From Trichomonas tenax (lineage: Eukaryota; Parabasalia; Trichomonadida; Trichomonadidae): a stretch of 18,969 nucleotides of DNA. Of this stretch, positions 8,401 through 14,955 are shown piece after piece. Location: NCBI GenBank assembly GCA_023091735.1, contig JALKBU010000986.1, forward strand, positions 1 to 18,969. The letters are read 5' to 3'. How positions within the stretch are numbered: position 1 is the stretch's first letter; the number at the start of each line of letters is the position of its first letter. A model generated the notes under the pieces. It saw only the letters and a program-made list of their open reading frames with translations. It was not told the origin of the DNA and ran no database searches. The position numbers and the translations under genes were made by a program.

Positions 8401-9518
8401 TAGAGAAACTCGTTTTCGACCTCAGAGAAAGTTACGATAAAATCAGTGGAACTTCCCAAGAGATCATCTGCGATGAAATTGGTGCACTCAGCAAGGACAT
8501 CGAGAGAATGGACGAGGAATTGAAGAGGAATGACGAGAAGAAGAAGAATGTTGAGAATTTACTTAGCAAGAACGAAGAAGATCTTAAGAAGTTCGAAAAA
8601 GATCTGAACGAACTTGAAAATATATTCAATTACCACGAAATTAATACACAACTCGAACAATACAAGAGTGAGCAACGAAATTATCAGGAAGAGTTAGATT
8701 CCTATGCATTAAGTGAAAATATAGCTAATTTCGAGAAGAACAAAGCCGAGTGCGCTAAGTTGGATAAAGAATTAACCAAGTTGCAAACGGAGAAAGACTT
8801 GAAAGAAAAGGAGCTCAGAGAACAGATTGCTGGCTTCAAGCAATACGAATCAAGCTCAGCGAAGTTGAAACAAATTCTCCTCGAAATTAATGCCATTGAC
8901 ATGATGATCTCCGATTTAGAAAACTACAAGAAGACCCTCGACGCCACAATCATTGAGTACCATAAGAATAAGATACAGGAGATAAACACCATCATCGAGA
9001 GCCTTTGGCAGGATACATATTCACAACTTGATATCGACACAATCATCATCAAGGCAGATGTTGATGCTCCATCAGCAAGTGACAAGAGAAAGACACGTGT
9101 AGGCTTCAAGTACTCTGTCTGCATGCGGAGAAACGGAAAAGATGTTGAAATGCAATCCCGCTGCAGCGAAGGACAGAAAGTTCTCGCTTGCTTGATCATC
9201 AGAATTGCTTTGGCACAGGCATTCTCTCCAAACTGCTGTATGGTCGCCTTCGATGAACCTACAACAAACCTTGATTTCTACAAGATGGATGGTTTCGCAG
9301 CATTGCTCACAAAGTTCATCAGAGAAAGACTGAAAGCTGGAAACTCAAACGTTCAGTTATTCCTTATCACACATTCTGGCGAGTTTGCATCAAAGATTAA
9401 GGCCAAACTTGAGCTCAAGTATTATTATCAACTTCGTGTCGAATACAAGAATGGACACCAGTTCTCTCGTATTACCAAAGAAGACGCTTCATTACTCAAT
9501 ATTAACAATGATGAATAA
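5430..9518 (+). CDS. RAD50: DNA repair protein Rad50
   Basis: Rad50 is the SMC-like ATPase of the Mre11-Rad50 complex, which tethers and processes DNA double-strand breaks in the nucleus. The 1362-residue frame is intact. Walker A is GRNGAGKST at residues 99-107, the Q-loop region reads NVIFCRQTDQTWPI near 215-228, and long coiled coils flank the zinc hook CPLC at 727-730. The second half has the signature SRCSEGQKVLACLIIRIAL near 1243-1261, Walker B MVAFDEPTTNLD near 1271-1282 and an H-loop LITHSGEF near 1312-1319. All active-site parts are present. Usual Rad50 proteins begin a few residues before the MDISGIRLF strand, which here corresponds to Met65 (ATG at 5622). The first 64 residues are therefore an extra, AT-rich extension. 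The true start could be 5430 or 5622. The stop overlaps TAAA. Confidence 0.95.
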   Translation: MSIVSKSTKEEMLDTFLCEKLGRNRPISIQNKHKSYLVTKYFEIFEKYFTSSKEVPPKSAKKYKMAKLMKMDISGIRLFSPKEEKQNIEFDDPVILITGRNGAGKSTVIESIKYALTGSSTTEKINSSFFYDLNMINEKQILPEVDLTFKGTDKAIYRVNRQSKVEKARNKEGVRCTTKNTSLYQNGDLTDTVADSINSKIPQLLGIPKPILENVIFCRQTDQTWPIDFKSADLKQRFDEIFGSEKYDKAVTAINDLVKAKKKEKQKKMVEQGSIEGDYKILNHHRQKSDELTKRVNELTNIINQKQIELIKLTTTQKEIMEKKQKIDELKDKINQVTPRIEVSNSQVIEQKKKINGPILEPEKCKPRKRDLKREKGSVTELIQHYKVQLGDMAKKHTELSDSIDAKKKALVNKEKAIDDFKYHLKNYEENIIKFEESYQTRNYETCFEEITHKCSELDKQESQLKKDLDNEEKSFKSKRTTLQRNVDAQKDKLSDAESNLKGLESKIADLQYYTDEMCEKKLNDMQKAQDDLQQENQSENGVNAIKSKLKENASEIEQIDKKLQVIKELMDKFDKQADIEKKITENESSLAKSNQNLESKLSEIREKMSDETIEASKALEITEAAFKTANKEVQTANVDNKDKQRKFDITSNKLKEKEESLLALMENREKLSQGLKNILGDESYESAVSQLKDELQKCQNDISKTQKSESIYVGFLEEAKGERCQCPLCKRKFESEVERDSFIIEQIQSVLEGIPEKLKNLKAREIELNEQLGKVEGSFSSWHELQKLNESILKTQKEIEDLKSLKEESEEELNESKRVCKVREMTKDAMFAAYTIGKDIQKINVEISATENEINSLKSKLDRSLPRKDSVNQEKFGLEDRKSELQNNQSELMKEQIEANNRQNKLDQVYNKAKEEYEDYKIKLDNLKEYTFRKGTAEEAVEKIKQNYDALKSELATEESTHSSKISKMNDDLAKAQSNAKELNNKRIVIEKLVFDLRESYDKISGTSQEIICDEIGALSKDIERMDEELKRNDEKKKNVENLLSKNEEDLKKFEKDLNELENIFNYHEINTQLEQYKSEQRNYQEELDSYALSENIANFEKNKAECAKLDKELTKLQTEKDLKEKELREQIAGFKQYESSSAKLKQILLEINAIDMMISDLENYKKTLDATIIEYHKNKIQEINTIIESLWQDTYSQLDIDTIIIKADVDAPSASDKRKTRVGFKYSVCMRRNGKDVEMQSRCSEGQKVLACLIIRIALAQAFSPNCCMVAFDEPTTNLDFYKMDGFAALLTKFIRERLKAGNSNVQLFLITHSGEFASKIKAKLELKYYYQLRVEYKNGHQFSRITKEDASLLNINNDE

Positions 9519-10053
9519 AATATTATATTATATTTTTTTAAAACGAATTTTTGATAGATTATTGATATCCTATAGCCCATGTTGCATATCAAATATAACA
9601 TTAGTTTATTAATAGCAGTTGTAATCATGTCTCAAAGTTCCTTCAGGATATCCTAAAGAAGCATCGAATATAGTTCTCCTCCGGCATCTAAAGATAGTGT
9701 TGAGACCAAATGTTATATTTACATCTTTTCGCATGCCATCTCATTAATCAAAAAATTATGATCGTAAGACATTTATAACATGACTTTAAAATCACATTGG
9801 TTTTTGTCATTTTTTGACAAGTAAATCGAATTGACATTTGACAACATGTTTATTGGCACTTTTTACAAACCTCATCAAAGAAGATTCCCAACTACGAAAG
9901 GAGAGATAATGATATCATTTTAAAATCTTATCAAAAGTGACATATTATATATTTTTAAAATATTATTGAACTTTCTCAAGGTTCATCTCAATTGTGCCGA
10001 TAATTGATAGCGAGCAAAGTAATGAAGCATGAAAACTTTAACTCTACGAGGAA
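9519..10053. other. AT-rich intergenic region with a TTGTCA/TGACAA hairpin
   Basis: No gene is visible between rad50 and the BspA relic. A small hairpin pairs TTGTCA at 9804-9809 with TGACAA at 9815-9820. It is followed at once by GTAAAT, matching the TGACA-type motif found in other spacers of this window. Confidence 0.4.
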
Positions 10054-11288
10054 ATGTCATCTGAAACACTCACTTTTAATCAATGTCCATCAGTCCAAAC
10101 AGCAAATCAGTTAATATCTACCATTGTTATTCATAGCTGTGATAAAATATCTTCAAATGTTAGTAAAATGTTACCAAAACTAGTTACTGTCGAAATTTCA
10201 GATACAACAACTCAAATATTGGAAAACGCTTTCTCTTGTTGTTTTAATTTAACAACAGTCACTCTCCCAACAACATTGAAAAGTATTGGTAATTATGCAT
10301 TCAATGGCACTTTTTGTTTAACAAATATTAATCTTCCAACAAGTTTGACAAGTATCGGTTATTCGGCTTTCTTTCGTTGTACTAGCTTAACAAATATAAG
10401 ACTTCCAACAGCATTGACAAGTGTTAATAATTAATTATAGTGCTTTTAATTTTTGTTATAGTTTGAAGAATATCAATTTTCCATCAGGTTTCTTTGGTTG
10501 TTCTAATTTAACAAGCATTGATCTTCCATCAACACTGACAAGTATTGGTGATAAGGCATTTTCTTCATGTTCAAAGTTTAGCAAGCATAACATTTCAAAC
10601 AAGTTTGACCAGTATTGGTAATTATGTTTTTTCTTCATGTTCCAGTTTAGCAAATATAACTATTGGTGAATATGCATTTTCTTCTTGTTCTAGTTTGAGA
10701 GATATCAATTTTCCATCAGGTTTAACAAATGTTGGTCTTATAGCGAGTTTAAAAAGTATTGGTAATTATGCTTTCTCTTATTGTTCTAATTTAACAAACA
10801 TCAATTTCACAACAGGCTTGACAAGTATTGGAGATAATGTTTTCTCTTTTTGCTCTAGTTTAGCAAATATAAGTCTTCCATCAAGTTTGATGAATATTTC
10901 CACTAATGTCTTCTATTGTTGTCCTAATTTAGAAAGCATCAGTCCTCCAACAGCATTGATATCTATTGACTAATATGCATTCTATTATTGCTCTAAATTA
11001 ACAAGTATCAATATACCAACAACATTGAGAATTATTGGTAATCATGCATTCTATTTTTGCTCTAGTTTAACAAATGTTAATATTCCAACAACGTTATCAA
11101 ATATTAGTTATGGAGCTTTCAGCTATTGTACTAGTTTAACAAACATCGAGCTTCCACCAACATTGACAGTCATTAATGGCGACACTTTTTATTCTTGTTC
11201 AAGCTTGCAAAATATCAATTTTCCAAAATCATTGAAAACAATTTATGGATATGCTTTCGCATATTGCTATAGTTTAACATTCATATGA
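10054..11288 (+). pseudogene. BspA-like leucine-rich-repeat gene, broken by frameshifts and a stop
   Basis: The DNA is a tandem array of about 69-bp units encoding 23-residue TpLRR (LRR_5) repeats. A typical unit is LPTTLKSIGNYAFNGTFCLT, with alternating SIGNYAF and C-S-LTNI parts. BspA-like proteins are a very large surface-protein family in trichomonads. The array begins with ATG at 10054 after a non-repeat leader of about 55 residues. It then breaks three times. A 4-bp ATTA-type duplication around 10425-10438 shifts the frame. An extra base around 10571-10577 in a TGTTCAAAG shifts it again. A TAA stop lies at 10971-10973 within an IDxYAF unit. In-frame shortening of units is visible near 10490 and 10660. 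The last readable stretch ends at 11288. No membrane anchor is visible. Short-read collapse of repeats could mimic some of these lesions. Confidence 0.85.
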
Positions 11289-11346
11289 ATTTAATATCTT
11301 TGAATGAGAATTTGTCATAAAAACAAAAAATTCAGACGAAAATAAT

Positions 11347-11427
11347 TTTGACATGTAAATTCATTCATAATTTTTTGACACAAAAAATAAACAAAATGAT
11401 TTTGACATGTAAATATTTGACATGTAA
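11347..11427. repeat. Cluster of TTTGACATGTAA motifs upstream of atg4
   Basis: TTTGACATGTAAAT occurs at 11347-11360 and again at 11401-11414, and TTTGACATGTAA at 11416-11427. They lie 70 to 150 bases before the ATG of the Atg4 gene. Related forms occur in other spacers of the window (9815, 14101, 16749, 16768). They could be regulatory or simply old repeat debris. Confidence 0.4.
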
Positions 11428-11495
11428 CATGCAAATAGAATCTGCCATATAAGCAAAATTTTCACAAAAATTCGATCGGATTTTTATAAAAATTT

Positions 11496-12389
11496 ATGTT
11501 GAAAAAATTATCGAGTGCGTGCGGTTTTTCTTCAGTAACACTGCAGAAATCGGAGATAAAGAAGTACGACAACATCCCGCGGTTCACTTATAGATGCAAT
11601 TTCCCTGCAATTCAGCCTGGAAATATCACAACAGACAGCGGATGGGGCTGCTGCTTCAGATCCGCGCAAGGACTGCTCGCGTCGTACTTCCTAACATACG
11701 CGCCGGTCGATCCTGACCATTTTTTCAACACATTCACAGATATTCCGTTATTCGCGTTATTCGAGGACCGCCTTGAAATGCCGTTCTCGATACAGCACCT
11801 CGTGACTCGCTGTCAGAAATTCGGTGTCAAACCGGGAAATTGGGCAAAACCTTCACAACTCGCATCAACAATTGAATCGATTTTTGAAGACATCAAATTA
11901 TCAGTTGTCACAGCGAAAGACAGCAATATTTCACCCGAAGAAGTGAAAAACACGCGTGCTCCATTTCTTTTATTGATTCCTTGTCTTTTGGGAATGAAAG
12001 ATCTTGATGAGAGTTATATTCCGTTTATTAGATACGTTTTTCAGAAGCCAGAATTCATAGGCGCAGTGAGTGGATACTCAGATTACAGTTATTTCCTTGT
12101 CGGATTAACTGATGATAATCAAAATATAGTTTATTTCGATCCACACGTTACAAAAGAATCAGTCGCATTCTCATTGTCACACAGTGAGTTCTTTGAGGTT
12201 CCGCCTCGAGGAATTAAAATTACACATCTCAACCCTTCAATTCTTTTAGGATTCTTTTGCTCATCAACAGAAAATGCGATGAAACTTATACAAGAAATTG
12301 CATCCTTTAACCACTCTCCTGTTACATTTAAGGAGATATCGGAGGATTTAGTGGATCAAGTCATTGATATCGATGATATTGATATGTAA
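11496..12389 (+). CDS. ATG4: Autophagy cysteine protease Atg4 (peptidase C54)
   Basis: Atg4 cleaves the C-terminus of Atg8 so that it can be joined to phosphatidylethanolamine, and later releases it from membranes; it acts in the cytosol. The 297-residue protein is shorter than human ATG4B (about 393). It keeps the catalytic Cys52 in TTDSGWGCCFRSAQ and the Asp215/His217 pair in VYFDPHVTK. The middle strand LLLIPCLLGMKDLDESYI matches the family's IPLRLG segment. The normally conserved GGKP before the YF-G strand is replaced by SGYS (GAVSGYSDYSYFLVG). The long C-terminal extension of animal Atg4 is absent; the tail is acidic (DQVIDIDDIDM). The ATG at 11496 is the first in frame and places the catalytic Cys at a usual distance. 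The codons are GC-richer than those of the flanking relics, as for other conserved genes here. Confidence 0.93.
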   Translation: MLKKLSSACGFSSVTLQKSEIKKYDNIPRFTYRCNFPAIQPGNITTDSGWGCCFRSAQGLLASYFLTYAPVDPDHFFNTFTDIPLFALFEDRLEMPFSIQHLVTRCQKFGVKPGNWAKPSQLASTIESIFEDIKLSVVTAKDSNISPEEVKNTRAPFLLLIPCLLGMKDLDESYIPFIRYVFQKPEFIGAVSGYSDYSYFLVGLTDDNQNIVYFDPHVTKESVAFSLSHSEFFEVPPRGIKITHLNPSILLGFFCSSTENAMKLIQEIASFNHSPVTFKEISEDLVDQVIDIDDIDM

Positions 12390-12468
12390 TTTTTTTTATT
12401 TGACCATATAACTTTGTTTATATATTTATTTATTTGTAAATATTTATTGTTTTATTTTAATTACAAAT

Positions 12469-13242
12469 TTAAAAATAAACTGGATTGAAATGGAATTTCT
12501 GATTTTGATTGGTGTTAAACCCAAATTGATCAAAAGAGTTTGGAGCAGCAGCGGCAAATGGATCATTGGATGGTAATGGTTTGGGAGCAGCATATGGGAA
12601 AAAAGGGGTTTCGAACAGGAACAGCGGCAAATGGATTATTGGTTCGTGATGGTCTTAAAGCAGCAAATGGATCATCGGCTGGATCATTGGCTGGTGATGG
12701 TTTTGAAGCACTAAATTGATTATCACATTTTTGTTTTGAAGATGTTGGTGATGCAATTTTTATTCCAAGTGATTCAAAAAAATTATAGCTTTGAATAATA
12801 ACATCGTGATTATGTTTTTGATTATGACGATCTTGCAGGCTGTTGAAAAACTCAAATATCGCCCTCACTATTTCAGGAATACATTTTATCTTCAATTCTT
12901 TTTCTACAATGCTCAAGAACTCAAAAACTTTGGGACTCTTGCTTGTGAGTCTCTGAAATCGACATTAAGACCACCGAATATCGAATGCATGTCTTTATTA
13001 TCATAATATTTCTTGCCTTTCGTCAAAATGTAATTAGATTCTTCAACACTCAATTTTGCATTTTCTAAGATTTTTAACATATCTTCTAAATCTAGGATAT
13101 CGAAAAGAGTATCGTTGTTGATCCAACCATGGATAAGTGCTGCATTTGCTTTTGGATCAAGATCACACTTATAAAATTTTTTTTTCCGAATTGCGAGATC
13201 ATATAATATATTATATATATTATTTGATACTTTCTTTATCAA
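12469..13242 (-). pseudogene. Clathrin-adaptor-like gene (DPF/NPF tail) with two frameshifts
   Basis: Three consecutive minus-strand frames together read as one protein. The first (13242 to about 12940) is helical, for example ALIHGWINNDTLFDILDLED. The second (about 12945 to 12610) continues PKVFEFLSIVEKELKIKC, then FFESLGI, and enters a low-complexity tail with DPFAALRPSRTNNPFAA and VRNPF. The third, back in the first frame, adds PYAAPKPLPSNDPFAAAAP and FDQFGF and ends at TAA 12471-12469. DPF motifs bind the AP-2 appendage and NPF motifs bind EH domains, so an epsin/AP180-type (ENTH/ANTH) endocytic adaptor is likely. The helical part is too short for a full ANTH domain. No ATG is seen: the frame opens with TTG just after a TGA, so the 5' part is missing or shifted. 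The breaks lie at a CCCAAAG and at a CCCC-TTTTTT-CCC run. Confidence 0.55.
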
Positions 13243-13530
13243 TCAATGTTTGATAATTGATTTTTAGTGCTAGTGAACTGTGTATCGTTTAATTGATGAA
13301 GAATCAAAAAAATATTTTTAAGATCTCTTCACTTACCAATTATTTGCGATGATAGTTTCACTTTTTTGGTAATAATTATTATACTTATCACAATGATATT
13401 AAATTAATTTTAGGTTTCTATAAGAAAAATCATATAAAAGTTATACAATAACATCGCATATACATTAACATAGTTACTGATATTGAATCCGAAGTTCTAT
13501 ATCAAATAATATTCTAATATTTTAAAATAG

Positions 13531-14100
13531 CTACAGATCATCACTGGTACAAATCTTTGCTATTTTTGTTAACTCTTTTGGCGTGTGTTTGCGGGCTATA
13601 TTCATTAAAAATAATTTAATCGATGTTTCATCAGATCTATTAACGTATGCCTTTGATATTTTGAATTCCTTTACAATCGCGTCAAGGTTCTTTTTAAATA
13701 TTGGTATTGTAAAATCATTAATTCCATTTCCTAAAATATAGTCGATTAGATTTGTAGAATATTGACATTTCGATGTTTTTGTATTGAAGTCATTGACTGT
13801 TATCGATGATTTCTGTTTATATTCGAATTTAGTTTCTGAAAAATTGCACATTGTGATCATACTGCATACTAAAGGTGGTGGGGATATATCTACAAACGTT
13901 TTCATGACTTGTTGCGCAGTTTTGGTGCATAAATTTATATTTTCTTTCGATATTTGTTGACATTCATCTGAAAAATCATAATTTTCCAATGTTTTTGCAA
14001 AAAGTTTCTTTGACTTGATGATCTGAGTACTGCACATTTGACAGGTGAACTCAGGGATCAACTGTTTTGGCACTGTTATTGATTTCAAAAACAAAAACAT
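13531..14100 (-). CDS. Saposin-like (SapB domain) protein
   Basis: The protein has 189 residues, with ATG at 14100. Residues 20-85 form a classical saposin B domain: six Cys at 20, 23, 47, 58, 79 and 85, with the family spacing C-x2-C, then x23, x10, x20 and x5, and the PPPLVC turn before the last pair. Residues 112-184 look like a second saposin fold that keeps only the outermost Cys pair (112 and 184) and the TPKEL turn. Saposin-like proteins bind lipid membranes; trichomonads have a family of them (Saplip), some thought to be pore-forming effectors. The N-terminus MFLFLKSITVPKQLIPE is too short and too charged for a good signal peptide, so secretion is uncertain. The gene is intact and AT-rich. 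It is divergent from the helical-repeat gene beyond the inverted repeat. Confidence 0.8.
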   Translation of the reverse strand: MFLFLKSITVPKQLIPEFTCQMCSTQIIKSKKLFAKTLENYDFSDECQQISKENINLCTKTAQQVMKTFVDISPPPLVCSMITMCNFSETKFEYKQKSSITVNDFNTKTSKCQYSTNLIDYILGNGINDFTIPIFKKNLDAIVKEFKISKAYVNRSDETSIKLFLMNIARKHTPKELTKIAKICTSDDL

Positions 14101-14138
14101 TTTGACAAATAAATATTTTATATGACATTTTTATAATT

Positions 14139-14175
14139 CAGGGTTATTAAAAATATTATAGTGGTGAATAAAAAG
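14139..14175 (-). promoter_or_regulatory. Conserved 37-bp block upstream of the saposin-like gene
   Basis: Read on the minus strand it runs from CTTTTTATTCACC to AACCCTG and ends 38 bases before the ATG at 14100. It differs at only two of 37 positions from the block at 14909-14945, which sits in the same orientation relative to its own gene. A promoter role is inferred from position and conservation; no experimental motif is being matched. Confidence 0.4.
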
Positions 14176-14199
14176 CAAAAAGTCGTTATCAGAAATACT

Positions 14200-14257
14200 C
14201 ATAATGTCTAAGCGCTAAGGGTGCGCGAGGTCGCGGGTTCAATTCCCCCATTACCCC
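14200..14257 (+). pseudogene. tRNA-Pro(AGG)-like pseudogene lacking the D arm
   Basis: GCGC-TAAGGGT-GCGC forms the anticodon arm, with anticodon AGG but A instead of the invariant U at position 33. AGGTC follows, then the T arm GCGGG-TTCAATT-CCCCC (14233-14249, four of five pairs), then ATTACCC and a discriminator C. The sequence resembles eukaryotic tRNA-Pro, but the D arm and most of the 5' acceptor strand are missing. The T run after it is broken. Confidence 0.6.
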
Positions 14258-14261
14258 TTTA

Positions 14262-14790
14262 TTTTTCATGGCATGCGCTTTGATTAATTTTTCCCCTTGA
14301 GATCGATTTACTAGGAATATTCATTTTTAAGAAATACTATGATCGTGCAGCGAAATAATTATTTAGACGCGACTGTTGGTTTTGATGAAGAACTTATTGT
14401 TGATGTATCTTCATCTAGCAAATAAGAATCTTTCATTCAAAGGGTACATTAGTTGCGACCAAAAATATCTCAGCAACAACATGTAGCGAAATTTGGTAAA
14501 TGCTCAGTCAGAACAATCATAGTTTAACAAAATTGCATGCTTCAATTGGCTCAATAAATTTGATTTCTTGGTGGTGAGATCCCTTTAAACATCAGATATC
14601 GAAACTATGGCAAATCTGAAAAATCATTTAAAAATTAAAAAAAAAAATATTTTATAGGTGTAAACGATAGGCCTTTTTGAGGCGATTATCGTCCCCGATT
14701 CTCAATTTTTCGATCGTTTGGCATCGCTTGCTCCCCGTTTATGTGATTAAAATCAGTATCTTCAGCTACAACATCATAAAAATATTAAAA
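14262..14790 (+). other. Interior of the inverted repeat with a possible decayed reading frame
   Basis: From ATG 14339 one frame reads 28 residues (MIVQRNNYLDATVGFDEEL and onward) to a TAA. The same frame continues past stops with protein-like pieces, including KISQQQHVAKFGKCSVRTII, which resembles a helix-turn-helix of a transposase, and GGEIPLNIRYRNYGKSEKSF. I could not identify a family. No gene is annotated here. Confidence 0.3.
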
Positions 14791-14792
14791 AA

Positions 14793-14862
14793 GGGACAAT
14801 GCGGAATTGAACCCTCGACCTCGCACACCCAAAAGTGAACCATACTAGTAGACTAATTGCTC
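14793..14862 (-). pseudogene. tRNA-Pro(TGG)-like gene, probably a pseudogene
   Basis: On the minus strand the acceptor strands GAGCAAT (14862-14856) and ATTGTCC pair at five positions plus one G-U. The D arm GTCT-ACTAGTA-TGGT, the loop TTTGGGT (anticodon TGG, Pro), AGGTC and the T loop TTCAATT follow in order. The T stem has lost a base (GAGGG against CCGC) and the anticodon stem is poor. A run of six T just after the discriminator C would serve as a Pol III terminator. The order of arms is complete but the stems are damaged. Confidence 0.6.
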
Positions 14863-14908
14863 TTCACGAAAATTAGACATTATGGGTTCTTGTGATGACT
14901 AATATTTA

Positions 14909-14945
14909 CTTTTTATTCACCATTATAATATTTTTTATAACCCTG
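14909..14945 (+). promoter_or_regulatory. Conserved 37-bp block upstream of the helical-repeat gene
   Basis: This is the partner of the block at 14139-14175 and runs from CTTTTTATTCACC to AACCCTG, ending 10 bases before the ATG at 14956. The two blocks keep the same order and orientation relative to their genes, although the rest of the arms has diverged. This suggests constraint on a promoter, by inference only. Confidence 0.4.
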
Positions 14946-14955
14946 CAATAACATA

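Larger units (their letters stand above)
14139..14945. repeat. 0.8-kb segment bounded by inverted repeat arms that contain tRNA-Pro relics
   Basis: The left arm (14139-14257) and right arm (14793-14945, reverse complement) are homologous. Both begin at their outer ends with CAGGGTTAT, and the first 37 bases match at 35 positions. After a diverged gap both show CATAATGTCTAA, and both end toward the centre with a tRNA-Pro-like sequence. No clear target-site duplication is seen outside the arms. The outer ends lie 38 bp from the start of the saposin-like gene and 10 bp from the start of the helical-repeat gene. The arms are therefore either duplicated promoter-plus-tRNA segments or the ends of an old element. 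Confidence 0.65.

Noticed and set aside
12791..13006. Plus-strand open stretch opposite the adaptor-like relic
   Set aside because: It lies antisense to sequence that reads as protein with DPF/NPF motifs on the minus strand, so it is a shadow.
14139..14945. Clean terminal inverted repeats of an intact DNA transposon with target-site duplication
   Set aside because: The flanks do not show a convincing duplication, the arms contain tRNA-like sequence, and no intact transposase lies between them; only a relic reading is possible.
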